This document shows positions 16,264 to 24,035 of a DNA stretch of 64,000 nt, piece by piece. Source of the DNA: Halorubrum lipolyticum DSM 21995 (GTDB lineage: Archaea > Halobacteriota > Halobacteria > Halobacteriales > Haloferacaceae); contig NZ_AOJG01000041.1 of the NCBI RefSeq assembly GCF_000337375.1, forward strand, positions 116,554-180,553, in the 5' to 3' direction. Positions within the stretch are counted from its first letter, which is position 1. Every line of letters starts with the position of its first letter. Made by a program: the position numbers and the translations under genes. The notes under the pieces are model-generated. The model was not told where the DNA came from. It did no database searches and saw only the letters and a list, made by a program, of their open reading frames with translations.

Positions 16264-16835
16264 TGCTGGGCCTCCAGAAGCAGGCGATGAAGCGGATGGT
16301 CGCGAATCCCGAGGAGAACGAGCAGATCCGCGCCTACGCCTCGATCCTCGCCGGGATCGAGCGCGACCACCGCGAGAAGATGCGCGATCACGCCGACGCG
16401 CTCGGCATCGACCCCGAGGAAGTCGGCCTCGACGAGCCGCCGGACACCGAGGAGCGAGTGACGGCGCTCGCGAAGGCGGTCGGGGCGCACGTCGTCGGGG
16501 ATCCGTGGCGCCTCTACGTCGACCAACTCGCGCCGGACGAGCTGGAAAACGCCGACCGAGCGCGCGGGTTCGCCGGCACCGGCGCCGATGACTGGAACGC
16601 GCAGATCGAGGAGTGGGCCGACAGCTTCCGCGACCGAGCGGGGGACGCCGTCGCCGACCGAACGGACCGCGACCTCGCCGCGGTCCACGTCCGCGAGACG
16701 TTCGGCGTCGACCTCGACGTCTTCGAAGAGGAGATCGTCGACTTCGATCCCGGCCGCGTCTTCCAGCAGGTGATCGCTGGCCCGATCGAGACGAACGGCG
16801 AAGCACTCGAAGACCTCACCGAACGGGTGCAGTAA
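16263..16835 (+). CDS. Hypothetical helical protein before packaging ATPase
   Basis: 190-aa acidic, mostly helical soluble protein (MLGLQKQAMKRMVANPEENE ... DLDVFEEEIVDFDPGRVFQQ). No family recognised. ATG 16263 is in a TGATG overlap with the upstream stop; an in-frame GTG lies one codon earlier. Three bases separate its stop from the ATPase gene, so the two are co-transcribed. Confidence 0.65.
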   Translation: MLGLQKQAMKRMVANPEENEQIRAYASILAGIERDHREKMRDHADALGIDPEEVGLDEPPDTEERVTALAKAVGAHVVGDPWRLYVDQLAPDELENADRARGFAGTGADDWNAQIEEWADSFRDRAGDAVADRTDRDLAAVHVRETFGVDLDVFEEEIVDFDPGRVFQQVIAGPIETNGEALEDLTERVQ

Positions 16836-16838
16836 CCC

Positions 16839-17663
16839 ATGCACATGCTGGTATCGGCCGTTTCGGGATGGGGTAAAGGGTGGCTGGCGCACGCTCTCGC
16901 CGAGAAGAACATCAAGGGCGACACCTTCGATCGGGTGGTCGTGCTCGACACGTCCGACGAGTTCCGAGGTCTCGTGAGCAAGGAGACCGGACCAGGACTC
17001 GCGACGCACTGGTTCGCCGGCCCTCGAGAGCGGGATCACTTCGGGCCGGACGTGTGGGGCAACATGATCGACCGCAACGAGGCGGTCGTCGTCGGCCGCC
17101 ACGTCGACAAGGACGACTGGCAGGAGGTCTCTCGGGACGTGATCCTCGCGTGCCGACAGTCGGACCACGACGTGCTGATCGTCATCGACGAGGCGCACGG
17201 AATCGCCCCGGAAGGAGAGGGGTACCCCGACGAGATCAAGGACCTCGCGACCGATGGTCGGACCGAGGGCGGGTCGGCCACGTCGTCGATCTGGGTGACC
17301 CAGCGACTCGCCCAACTCTGTAAGAAAGTGGTCGGCAATTGCACGGCGCGGTTCCTCGGCGGCTACCAGTCCGGTAACGACCTCAACGCGGTGAAGGACG
17401 TGCTAGAGTACCCGAAGGAGGCGCACAACACGGGTGGACAGGAGGTGCCGAACCTCCCGGCGAAGCTGCACGCCCCCGACGACGGCGCGATCTCCGTCCG
17501 GAAGTGGGTCGAGGAGGGACCGGACGGCGAGCCCCAGACGGTCAACTCCGAGTGGATCTACAGCGACGACTCGGGCAAGATCGAGCGCGTCGAGTCGAAC
17601 CAGTATGAACCGGAGTGTGACCACGTCGGCGCGGAAGGAAAGCGGATCGAGGTGGGGTTATGA
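16839..17663 (+). CDS. Genome-packaging ATPase (FtsK/HerA type)
   Basis: 274-aa P-loop ATPase that would pump DNA into a preformed capsid. The Walker A position (residues ~7-15) reads A-V-S-G-W-G-K-G-W: the GK is kept but the usual Ser/Thr is Gly. Walker B is DVLIVIDEAH (D117-E118). A SSIWVTQRLAQL sensor-like strand follows. Length and position upstream of the TM/MCP genes match the packaging ATPases of SH1-like viruses. No large terminase is present. The stop overlaps the small ribbon-helix-helix gene by 4 bp. Confidence 0.8.
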   Translation: MHMLVSAVSGWGKGWLAHALAEKNIKGDTFDRVVVLDTSDEFRGLVSKETGPGLATHWFAGPRERDHFGPDVWGNMIDRNEAVVVGRHVDKDDWQEVSRDVILACRQSDHDVLIVIDEAHGIAPEGEGYPDEIKDLATDGRTEGGSATSSIWVTQRLAQLCKKVVGNCTARFLGGYQSGNDLNAVKDVLEYPKEAHNTGGQEVPNLPAKLHAPDDGAISVRKWVEEGPDGEPQTVNSEWIYSDDSGKIERVESNQYEPECDHVGAEGKRIEVGL

Positions 17664-17818
17664 CAAGAACACAGATCACTCTTCGTAGCGATGATACTCA
17701 ACAATTCGAAGATATTAAATCAGAGATCAGCAAGGCTCGCGACGGTAACGAGCCGAGTAATGCCGAGACACTTCGCTTGATTATGCAGGCGTGGTCATCT
17801 GGACGCCGCCCCGTTTAG
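17660..17818 (+). CDS. 52-aa ribbon-helix-helix protein
   Basis: ATG 17660 to TAG 17818. The product begins with an RHH strand (TRTQITLRSDDTQQFEDIKS) and a second helix (NAETLRLIMQAW); length is typical of an Arc/CopG-type dimeric repressor. It is AT-richer than the ATPase gene it overlaps by 4 bp (ATGA), and its stop overlaps the end of a convergent winged-helix gene by 4 bp. Likely a lytic/lysogenic or late-gene regulator. Confidence 0.65.
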   Translation: MTRTQITLRSDDTQQFEDIKSEISKARDGNEPSNAETLRLIMQAWSSGRRPV

Positions 17819-18258
17819 TATCCGTGAGCCTCTCCAACACGGTGTTCCAACCACCTAAGTCGCTCCTCAAGACGTTCCGGCCTTTCATCTATTTCTTCTT
17901 CTAGATCATCGAGTCTGTCTGGGATCTCATATCGAACTTGAGCAGCAATATGTGGTGCTCCTGATTTCTTAGTGAAGTAGTGTGTTCCGTCGATAACTTT
18001 CACATCAACCCAGTCTTCGAATAGAAGATCTTGGAGTCTATCAAAGACCAGAGACTGTCTAAACTTGTTTTGAGCTTGGTCATTCCTCTCAACGAATTCC
18101 GGAAATACTATTGAGTTGTTATCTTCGAGATGCTCTGTTATTTCGGCGACCGAGTATGCCTTATCGTCATTCCTCCGTAGACGATTCACAACTTCAATTC
18201 TTAGCCAGTCGATGTAGCTTCCTCCTTCCCACTTGTCTGAATCAATATCAATTGGCAT
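17815..18258 (-). CDS. Winged-helix protein, antisense in structural module
   Basis: 147 aa. Residues ~15-95 fit a winged helix (WLRIEVVNRLRRNDDKAYSV then EITEHLEDN and a wing VKVIDGTHYFTKKSG). The C-terminal ~35 residues are a Glu/Arg-rich coiled coil (LDDLEEEIDERPERLEERLR). ATG 18258 is ~25 nt after a TATA-like CATATAATT near 18283. AT-rich, transcribed against all neighbours, and divergent from the virion operon; a repressor of that operon or of itself is a reasonable guess. Confidence 0.65.
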   Translation of the reverse strand: MPIDIDSDKWEGGSYIDWLRIEVVNRLRRNDDKAYSVAEITEHLEDNNSIVFPEFVERNDQAQNKFRQSLVFDRLQDLLFEDWVDVKVIDGTHYFTKKSGAPHIAAQVRYEIPDRLDDLEEEIDERPERLEERLRWLEHRVGEAHGY

Positions 18259-18354
18259 ACTGACCAGTACAGACTGATTAATTATATGTTTTCTGGGTAG
18301 TAATTTTTCGCTCAGCAGACAGTGACTTTTGACATTAATTGACAGCCATATTTT

Positions 18355-18376
18355 GTCTGTTATTTAACATATAGTG
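18355..18376 (+). promoter_or_regulatory. Promoter of virion operon
   Basis: A TATA region (AACATATAGTGCG, ~18365-18377) lies 25-30 nt before ATG 18396, partly inside the palindrome TGTTATTTAACA (18357-18368). The AT-rich intergenic space 18259-18395 is shared with the divergent winged-helix gene, so the palindrome is a candidate operator for it. Confidence 0.5.
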
Positions 18377-18395
18377 CGTTTTTGCTCATTTTGCA

Positions 18396-18704
18396 ATGGC
18401 CTATGATGTAACGGCTGGCTTCGATAAGCTGGCTGATCAGCAGTTCATGATGGACGCCGGCGCGGTCGGCGGCGGGGTCCTCGTGGGAGAATCGCTCGGA
18501 TACGTCGCCGACGGTCACCAGGTCGCCGGCTTCAACACCCCCGCCGAACTCGGCGGCGTCGCCGTGATCGCTGGCGCCGAATACGCGCCGATGATCGACG
18601 GTCGGACGAAGCGACACATGCAGGTCGGCGGCGGCGTTGCCCTCCTGCTCGCGCTCATGGAGCGCTTTGGCGTTCGCGACGCCCTGACTGAGGTGTTCGC
18701 CTGA
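18396..18704 (+). CDS. Small virion membrane protein, SH1 VP12-like by position
   Basis: 102 aa with two weak TM stretches (residues ~22-45, Gly/Ala/Val-rich, and ~75-90, VGGGVALLLALM) and an amphipathic C-terminus. Immediately precedes the two candidate capsid genes, the position occupied by membrane protein VP12 in SH1. It is the first gene of the virion operon and overlaps the next start by 1 bp (TGATGG). The assignment rests on synteny and topology. Confidence 0.6.
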   Translation: MAYDVTAGFDKLADQQFMMDAGAVGGGVLVGESLGYVADGHQVAGFNTPAELGGVAVIAGAEYAPMIDGRTKRHMQVGGGVALLLALMERFGVRDALTEVFA

Positions 18705-19225
18705 TGGTCGACGTGTACATCTCGAACGGCGACGCTGCCGATGAGGTCGTGAAACACACCAACGCGTCGGGCATCGAGCGGGCGACGCCGATCGCCGAGA
18801 TCGACCCGGACCGCGGCACCTTCATCCGGCTCCTGAATCAGGTCGACCGCGGCTCCGAGGTCGGGATCCCGATCTACATGAAGCTCCGTGACTCGAACGG
18901 AGACCCGCTCCCGACGAACACGCGGATGAAGTTCGAGATCCGCCGGGCCGGCGACGACGACACCCACAAGGTGAGCGAGCAGGTCGAGCAGATCTCGTTC
19001 TGGAACCAGAACGACCTCACGACCCAGCGCGACGTGGACAACATCGACAACGCGAAGGTCGTGCTGGAGTACCCCGAGGCGGCCTCCAACACCGGCGCGG
19101 CGCCGTTCCACGACGTGCGGGACATCGACGCGTTCTACGTGGCGGTCGAGTCGGCCGCCGAGATCGACTGGTCGCAGTCGGAGTTCTACGTCGACAACGC
19201 CGCCGTGAAGGAGGGTTCGCGGTAG
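18704..19225 (+). CDS. Candidate small major capsid protein (VP7-like)
   Basis: 173 aa, beta-rich, acidic, without TM or signal peptide, as expected for a single vertical jelly-roll capsid protein. SH1 has two major capsid proteins encoded side by side, VP7 (smaller) first and VP4 second, behind a packaging ATPase and VP12; size and order match here. Features include VDVYISNGDAADEVV at the start and NNxDN-type turns (DVDNIDNAKVVLEYPEAA). Stop is immediately followed by the next ATG. Confidence 0.65.
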   Translation: MVDVYISNGDAADEVVKHTNASGIERATPIAEIDPDRGTFIRLLNQVDRGSEVGIPIYMKLRDSNGDPLPTNTRMKFEIRRAGDDDTHKVSEQVEQISFWNQNDLTTQRDVDNIDNAKVVLEYPEAASNTGAAPFHDVRDIDAFYVAVESAAEIDWSQSEFYVDNAAVKEGSR

Positions 19226-19951
19226 ATGTCCGACGTGATGGACCGGCTGCAGGAGGCGAGTCGTCGGAACACGACGCTCTCGCCCCGGCAGTTCGAGACG
19301 GAGACCAACTCGCAGGGGTCGCTCTCCGAGATCGCGACGCTCGTGGCCGACACGGCGCTCGCGCTCCGGAGCGGCCGGAGCAACCCGCTCCGGGTCGCGA
19401 TCCCCGCTTACGAGTCGTTCACCACGGCCGGAGACGGGAGCGATCAGACGTTCACCGTGACGCACGATCTCGTCGAGTGTCCGGACACGCAGGACGTGGC
19501 GGTCTGGTTCGACGGCGACTATCAGGGGTCGCCGCAGTCGATCGACCACGACGCAAACGAGTTCACCGTTTCCGGGCCGGGATCGGCCGTCACCGTTCAC
19601 GCCTACTACATCAGCGGGAAGGCGGCCACGTTCCAGCTCCGGAAGAAGACGCCGAGCGCGAAGCAGTCGGCGAGCGCGAAGCTCTACGAGGCGAATCTCG
19701 GACTCGTGCATCAGGCGAACCAGTCCGAGCAGCCGGAGTTCCTCTCGCTCGACGAGTCGCCCCTGGAGCGCTTCATCGCGAGCGACATGGAGCTGACCGC
19801 TCGGATCAAGGCACCGTATCAGGTCCGCTGGACCGACCCGGACGGGGACGAGACGGAGCCGACGAACGTGCTCCTGCAGGCTCCCGCCCAGAAGGCCAAC
19901 GGCGAGATCGAAGGGCTCAGGTCGGCCGTCAGCGCCGACATGGGCCGGTAG
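19226..19951 (+). CDS. Candidate large major capsid protein (VP4-like)
   Basis: 241 aa. A helical N-terminus (~1-55) is followed by a beta-rich body (FTVTHDLVECPDTQDVAVWF ... VTVHAYYISGKAATFQLRKK ... APYQVRWTDPDGDETEPTNV), compatible with a vertical single jelly roll. It starts directly after the VP7-like stop. Size is close to SH1 VP4 (about 230 residues as I recall). A structure prediction could settle the fold. Confidence 0.65.
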   Translation: MSDVMDRLQEASRRNTTLSPRQFETETNSQGSLSEIATLVADTALALRSGRSNPLRVAIPAYESFTTAGDGSDQTFTVTHDLVECPDTQDVAVWFDGDYQGSPQSIDHDANEFTVSGPGSAVTVHAYYISGKAATFQLRKKTPSAKQSASAKLYEANLGLVHQANQSEQPEFLSLDESPLERFIASDMELTARIKAPYQVRWTDPDGDETEPTNVLLQAPAQKANGEIEGLRSAVSADMGR

Positions 19952-19963
19952 CGAGGTTCGACC

Positions 19964-20233
19964 ATGTCCGATTTTTCGACGACGACAGTCAACGGCGACC
20001 CGTGGCAGAGCACGTCCATGAGCGACGGCCCCGTAACGACGACGGGGTCCGAGTCGAACCGAACGACCGCGCTGGAGACCAGTACCGAAGTAGTGAACAT
20101 CGAGTCGCCGATCGCGGCGTGGCTTGAGAGTTCGAAGTGGTCGCGCGAGGATCTGCGACTGCTGACGGACATCATCGGCGCAATCGGGACGCTCGGGTTC
20201 CTCTACCTCGCGCTAAACGGGGTGAGCGCCTGA
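19964..20233 (+). CDS. Small virion protein with C-terminal TM
   Basis: 89 aa. The N-terminal ~60 residues are Ser/Thr-rich and soluble; a TM helix lies at ~66-86 (LTDIIGAIGTLGFLYLALNG). Placed right after the large capsid gene, like VP13 of SH1-type viruses, so it may link the capsid to the internal membrane. A TGATG overlap joins it to the next small gene. Confidence 0.6.
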   Translation: MSDFSTTTVNGDPWQSTSMSDGPVTTTGSESNRTTALETSTEVVNIESPIAAWLESSKWSREDLRLLTDIIGAIGTLGFLYLALNGVSA

Positions 20234-20328
20234 TGGGATCGACTAGTAACACCAAGACCGAGAAGCTCGACGAGACGGAGATCGGCCGGCTCAGGAGCGA
20301 GGTACTGGGGGACGAAGACGATGAATAG
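20233..20328 (+). CDS. 31-aa charged small protein
   Basis: ATG 20233 to TAG 20328. Lys/Asp/Glu-rich helix (TKTEKLDETEIGRLRSEVL) with an acidic tail. It overlaps the stop before it (TGATG) and the start of the next gene by 8 bp, which is why I consider it real despite its size. No function known. Confidence 0.5.
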   Translation: MGSTSNTKTEKLDETEIGRLRSEVLGDEDDE

Positions 20329-20692
20329 CGTCCCTGAACCTGCTGAAGACGACCGCCCCCTCAACCAGCCCGAGACGGTCACGCTCGAGCCGGGTGAGAG
20401 AGCGACAGTCGCCTACGAGACGAAACAGCGGACCGGCGGCGGGTTCGTGCTGCCGATCCTCGCGATCTCGAAGCACCCCGAGAGCGTCTATAAGGCGACT
20501 GTCGACGACTCGGAAGTGATCTATCCCGAATCGGCCGTCCCGCCGACGGACATCGACGACAAGGCGATCACGTTCGCCCCGGCCTACTCGTTCAGCCAGT
20601 CACTCACCTGCGAGGTGACGAACCTCAGCGACGCGAGGCGCCGGTACACCGTGCAGCCAATCGGCTTCGAGAAGACCGGAGGAGGTGAATAA
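20321..20692 (+). CDS. Beta-rich virion protein, unknown
   Basis: 123 aa, beta-rich with no TM. LEPGERATVAYETKQRTGGG and SLTCEVTNLSDARRRYTVQP suggest an Ig-like or jelly-roll sandwich. Position among virion genes suggests a capsid vertex or spike component. Its stop overlaps the next start; the sequence before that start contains a strong Shine-Dalgarno GGAGGTGA (20681-20688). Confidence 0.55.
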   Translation: MNSVPEPAEDDRPLNQPETVTLEPGERATVAYETKQRTGGGFVLPILAISKHPESVYKATVDDSEVIYPESAVPPTDIDDKAITFAPAYSFSQSLTCEVTNLSDARRRYTVQPIGFEKTGGGE

Positions 20693-21084
20693 TGGGGCTT
20701 GACACTAACACGGAGGTCCAACAGATCCGGAAGGTGCAGAACGAGCAGGGCGATCAGGTCTCTCCGGCCACGGAGAAACAGCAGATGGAGATCGCCGACA
20801 GAGTCGGGAACCACGACGGCCTCACGCAGATCGAGGTGACGACCAGCGGGACCGATCCCGAGGCGCTCCCAGCTCGCGACGTACCGGACGGCGTCGAGGT
20901 GCTAGTGGAGTACCGCGAGGCGAACAGCGGGAACGTCTACGTCGGGGACGAGAACACGCAACTCTCGGCACTCGCGCAGATCGGCGACGGCCGCCAGTTC
21001 CCCGTCACGGACACGTCGCTGATCTACATCCGCACGCCGACCGCTGGCGACGGTGTGATCGTCACGTTCGAGGTGGCTGAATGA
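20692..21084 (+). CDS. Virion protein, coiled N-terminus and beta C-terminus
   Basis: 130 aa. A helical, Gln/Glu-rich N-terminus (residues ~5-40) is followed by strands (LTQIEVTTSGTDPEALPARD ... SLIYIRTPTAGDGVIVTFEV). The layout could suit a spike base. Start ATG 20692 has GGAGGTGA 3 nt upstream. Ends in an ATGA overlap with the collar-fold gene. Confidence 0.55.
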   Translation: MGLDTNTEVQQIRKVQNEQGDQVSPATEKQQMEIADRVGNHDGLTQIEVTTSGTDPEALPARDVPDGVEVLVEYREANSGNVYVGDENTQLSALAQIGDGRQFPVTDTSLIYIRTPTAGDGVIVTFEVAE

Positions 21085-21794
21085 CCGGGATCGCCTCGGG
21101 CGGTGGCGGCGGATACGACTACGTAGAGTCGTTCTTCCCCGACGACGCAGAGGAGGGCGAGAGCCTGTATCACCTGACTGAAGACGCGGCCTTCGTCTAC
21201 ACCGGAACCGAGTGGACCGAGCAGACCGTCACCGAGCACGGGCAACTCTCGGGCGTCTCCGAGGGCGACCACCGCACCGATCAGCAGGTGTCGGACCTCG
21301 CCCCCGTCCAAAACCGATACACCGACAGCGAGGCGTCGAACGCGGCGCCCGTGCAGACGGTGAACGGGCGGGACGGCGACGTTACCGGACTGTTCGAGGC
21401 GAGCAACTACACGCCCGAAGCAGACACGCACGATCCGGTTCCCAGCGGTGTGATAACGATGTGGTCCGGCTCGACGGGCGACGTGCCGAGCGGGTGGACC
21501 CTCTGCGACGGGAGCGACGGCACCCCCGACCTCCGCGACCGTTTCGTGGCGGGTGCTGGGGGCCAGTACGCGGCGGGTGATACGGGCGGATCCGATTCGG
21601 TCCAACTCACCGAGTCAGAGATGCCTTCACACACACACGGCACGAACGCCGTTAGCCCCGGTGGTGGAGGTACAAACTACGGCACGGAATTCTCGCAGGA
21701 CCACGACCCAGCAAATATAGAAGATACAGGTGGGGATGAACCCCACGAGAACCGCCCGCCGTTCTACGCGCTGGCGTTCATCATGAAGGTCTAA
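21081..21794 (+). CDS. Phage collar-fold (Mdp-like) receptor-binding candidate
   Basis: 237 aa. Residues ~121-237 match the phage tail collar / microcystin-dependent protein pattern: PSGVITMWSGSTGDVPSGW, LCDGSDGTPDLRDRFVAGAG, a T-E-x-E-M-P-S-H-T-H-G segment, and the closing PHENRPPFYALAFIMK. Residues 1-120 are Gly- then acidic-rich and may attach to the virion. Such domains form trimeric host-binding tips on tailed phages; here the neighbours are tailless-virus genes, so it is probably the spike tip. Confidence 0.8.
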   Translation: MTGIASGGGGGYDYVESFFPDDAEEGESLYHLTEDAAFVYTGTEWTEQTVTEHGQLSGVSEGDHRTDQQVSDLAPVQNRYTDSEASNAAPVQTVNGRDGDVTGLFEASNYTPEADTHDPVPSGVITMWSGSTGDVPSGWTLCDGSDGTPDLRDRFVAGAGGQYAAGDTGGSDSVQLTESEMPSHTHGTNAVSPGGGGTNYGTEFSQDHDPANIEDTGGDEPHENRPPFYALAFIMKV

Positions 21795-21797
21795 ACC

Positions 21798-21872
21798 ATG
21801 ATAAACAACACTCACACGACCGGCGGCGAACCGGGCGGCACGACCAGCGAGCGGGACGGAGGGGCGGCATGA
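21798..21872 (+). CDS. 24-aa coupled microprotein
   Basis: ATG 21798 to TGA 21872, with the last codons in an ATGA overlap with the next gene (21869). The product is Gly/Thr-rich (MINNTHTTGGEPGGTTSERD). It may serve only for translational coupling. Confidence 0.35.
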   Translation: MINNTHTTGGEPGGTTSERDGGAA

Positions 21873-22576
21873 TCGCTGACGTGACCTCGGGCGGCGGCTC
21901 GACCGACGACGACGACACGGACGACGGCGACGTGGTCGACGGGGGGACGGTCAACCTCGCCGACGAGATCGAGGAGAACGAGGAGGAAGATGACGACGAC
22001 GGAGGTTCGAGCAGCGGGTACGTCACGATCACCAACGACGGGACGGAGTCGACCGTCAACGACGCCGACAGCAGCGACGGCAGCGACGGGAGCGATACGT
22101 GGGGTGACGACAGCGACGGCAGCGACGGCGGCGACTCGTTCGACACCGACAGCAGCAGCGACAACGACGGCGACGACGGCGACTCGTGGACCGACAGCGG
22201 ATCGGGCAGCGGGTACACGACGATCACGAACGATGGGACCGAGAGCACGGTCAACGACACCGAGCCGGTACAGGGAGACGACAGTAGCGACTACGAGGAG
22301 GCGGCCTCAGAAGGGATCTGGGGCGAGGGCGACGGCTCCGCCCCGGACAACGCAAGCGAGTCGACCAACGCCGACATGGAGGAGCAGATCGATGCCGCGC
22401 TCGCCGACCAGCGGGCGGCCTTCGAGGAGGACATCGGCGCGCTGATGGAGTCTCTGCCGGTGCCCGACCAACTCGGCGGGTCGTCGGGCGGCGGCGGGCT
22501 CTCGCCGGCTCTCGGCGCCGTGGCGCTGCTCGCGGTGGGCGGCGGGGCGCTCTACGTCACACAGGGAGGTAGCTGA
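21869..22576 (+). CDS. Acidic repeat stalk protein with C-terminal TM
   Basis: 235 aa, dominated by Asp/Ser/Gly (residues ~10-145), with two copies of G-Y-x-T-I-T-N-D-G-T-E-S-T-V-N-D encoded at 22016-22063 and 22211-22258. A helical stretch (MEEQIDAALADQRAAFEEDI) and a C-terminal TM (LGAVALLAVGGGALYV) follow. It looks like a long, flexible, membrane-anchored stalk in the virion, perhaps bearing the collar-fold tip encoded just upstream. Start in an ATGA overlap. SH1 VP2 is likewise a repetitive, low-complexity virion protein. Confidence 0.6.
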   Translation: MIADVTSGGGSTDDDDTDDGDVVDGGTVNLADEIEENEEEDDDDGGSSSGYVTITNDGTESTVNDADSSDGSDGSDTWGDDSDGSDGGDSFDTDSSSDNDGDDGDSWTDSGSGSGYTTITNDGTESTVNDTEPVQGDDSSDYEEAASEGIWGEGDGSAPDNASESTNADMEEQIDAALADQRAAFEEDIGALMESLPVPDQLGGSSGGGGLSPALGAVALLAVGGGALYVTQGGS

Positions 22577-23181
22577 TGAGCGGAGCCCAGGGCGTGCAGG
22601 TAGAGGATGTCGATCTGCCCGATTCGCTGAATCCGGGTGACCGGGCAACGGCCCGGATCGACATGACGAACACGAGCAACTTCATCAACCCGTGGAACGC
22701 CAATCGCTGCAACGAGGGCAACAACTACGGGCTCCTCGCCGAGGGCGTGCTGGTCGGCCCGAACGGTGAGGAGCACGTCGGCGACACCGTGTGCGCCAAG
22801 CAGCACGACATCGCGGTGTCTTACGAGGCCACGTCGGAGGTGACCTTCGAGGCGCCGGAGAGCGACGGGACGCACCGGTACGAGGCGTATGTCCGGATGG
22901 CAGAGACCGGTGAGGAGTCGAGCCGGATCTCTGAGTCGGTCGACGTGTTCGCCGATGAGGAGGACGCGCCAGAGGAAGCGCCGGAGGACGATGAGGGCTC
23001 AGCGTGGCCCGGTGGGGGCTCCGGCGACGACGGCGGCGGCGTGAGCCTCTCGCTACTCGATGGGCTCTGGGAGATCGTGCCGACGTGGGGGTGGGGCCTC
23101 GGCGCGATCGTGCTCGCCGGGGTCGCCTACACCTACACCCGGCCGCTCTGGTCGATCGTCGGCGGGGTGATGCCGGCGTGA
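22576..23181 (+). CDS. Beta-sandwich ectodomain with C-terminal TM
   Basis: 201 aa. Residues ~10-125 form a CARDB/Ig-like sandwich (LNPGDRATARIDMTNTSNF, EATSEVTFEAPESDGTHRYE) with Cys54 and Cys74 that could pair. An acidic linker leads to a TM helix (WGWGLGAIVLAGVAYTY, ~174-190). Likely a virion membrane or spike protein. Start ATG 22576 has GGAGGT 6 nt upstream; the stop overlaps the next GTG. Confidence 0.55.
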   Translation: MSGAQGVQVEDVDLPDSLNPGDRATARIDMTNTSNFINPWNANRCNEGNNYGLLAEGVLVGPNGEEHVGDTVCAKQHDIAVSYEATSEVTFEAPESDGTHRYEAYVRMAETGEESSRISESVDVFADEEDAPEEAPEDDEGSAWPGGGSGDDGGGVSLSLLDGLWEIVPTWGWGLGAIVLAGVAYTYTRPLWSIVGGVMPA

Positions 23182-23384
23182 TCGACGGCATCCTCTACCC
23201 GGCCGCAGCGACGATCACGGCTACATCGGGGCTCGCAACAGTAGCGTTCGTGGCGTCGATGTGGGAGCGACAGAAACGGCAGCATCGGGCGCTCTTCGGA
23301 GAGGAGGGCGTTGAGGCCCATGAGGGGCTACTGCAACGAGTCGCGGAACACCGGCAGGCACTCCGTGAGGGGGATCTGCTGTGA
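23178..23384 (+). CDS. Small TM protein with basic amphipathic tail
   Basis: 68 aa. An N-terminal TM (residues ~5-27, ILYPAAATITATSGLATVAF) is followed by a charged helix (WERQKRQHRALFGEEG). Starts with GTG in a GTGA overlap and ends in a GTGA overlap with the next gene. Unknown virion membrane component. Confidence 0.5.
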   Translation: MIDGILYPAAATITATSGLATVAFVASMWERQKRQHRALFGEEGVEAHEGLLQRVAEHRQALREGDLL

Positions 23385-23602
23385 TCGAACCGTTCACCTC
23401 CGCGATCGGCAACAACGCCACGACGCTGGCGATGGTGATGCTGGCGTACCTCGCTGGCGCGATGACGCCGGTCTACTTCGCGCAGGAACGGATGCGCGGG
23501 TTCGGCCGTGCGCTGGCGTCGCGGCTCCCCTACGAGCCGCCGCCGGGCGTCGAGGAGGGCGAGGCGATGGAAGCAGCGACGGATGAGGCCGCTGATGAGT
23601 GA
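23381..23602 (+). CDS. Small TM protein of virion operon
   Basis: 73 aa with one TM (ATTLAMVMLAYLAGAMTPVY, ~13-32) and an acidic C-terminus. GTG start 23381 overlaps the preceding stop; its end overlaps the next gene by 8 bp. Unknown; part of the set of small membrane proteins expected in an internal-membrane virus. Confidence 0.5.
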   Translation: MIEPFTSAIGNNATTLAMVMLAYLAGAMTPVYFAQERMRGFGRALASRLPYEPPPGVEEGEAMEAATDEAADE

Positions 23603-23903
23603 CCTCTTCGATCCCGAGTCGGAACCGGACGGGGACGCCCTCGCGCCGCACCACATGTACCTCGGGCTCATCATGCAACTAGTCGCCGCTGTCGGCGCGC
23701 TGTTCGCGTTCGCCTCGATATGGCCCTACTACCCAACTGTCGGAGCAGCAGCGACGCTAACGACCTTGGTGCTTGGAGGTCTCGGCTGGGTAGTTTCTAT
23801 CGATGACGCGATTGAGCACGCAACCGTGCTCCCGACACCGTTTGATCAACTCTGGAAGCGGCTCGTTCACCCGATCGTTAAGCGGATCGAACAGCAGGAA
23901 TAA
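23595..23903 (+). CDS. Two-TM protein, last gene of virion operon
   Basis: 102 aa with two TM helices (~21-45 and ~50-68) and a basic C-terminus. It closes the overlapping virion operon; codon use drifts to AT-richer in its second half. 23904-24035 downstream is AT-rich and without genes. Confidence 0.55.
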   Translation: MSDLFDPESEPDGDALAPHHMYLGLIMQLVAAVGALFAFASIWPYYPTVGAAATLTTLVLGGLGWVVSIDDAIEHATVLPTPFDQLWKRLVHPIVKRIEQQE

Positions 23904-24035
23904 TGATGCGGTGAACCGAATGAAGACAGAATACTGATGTAAAAGTCATGTAATTAAAATCAGTATATATTATCAGTGATTGGTAAGTATGCATTAAGAA
24001 CACAGTATTATATGACTTTACTGTAATAGTATCTT

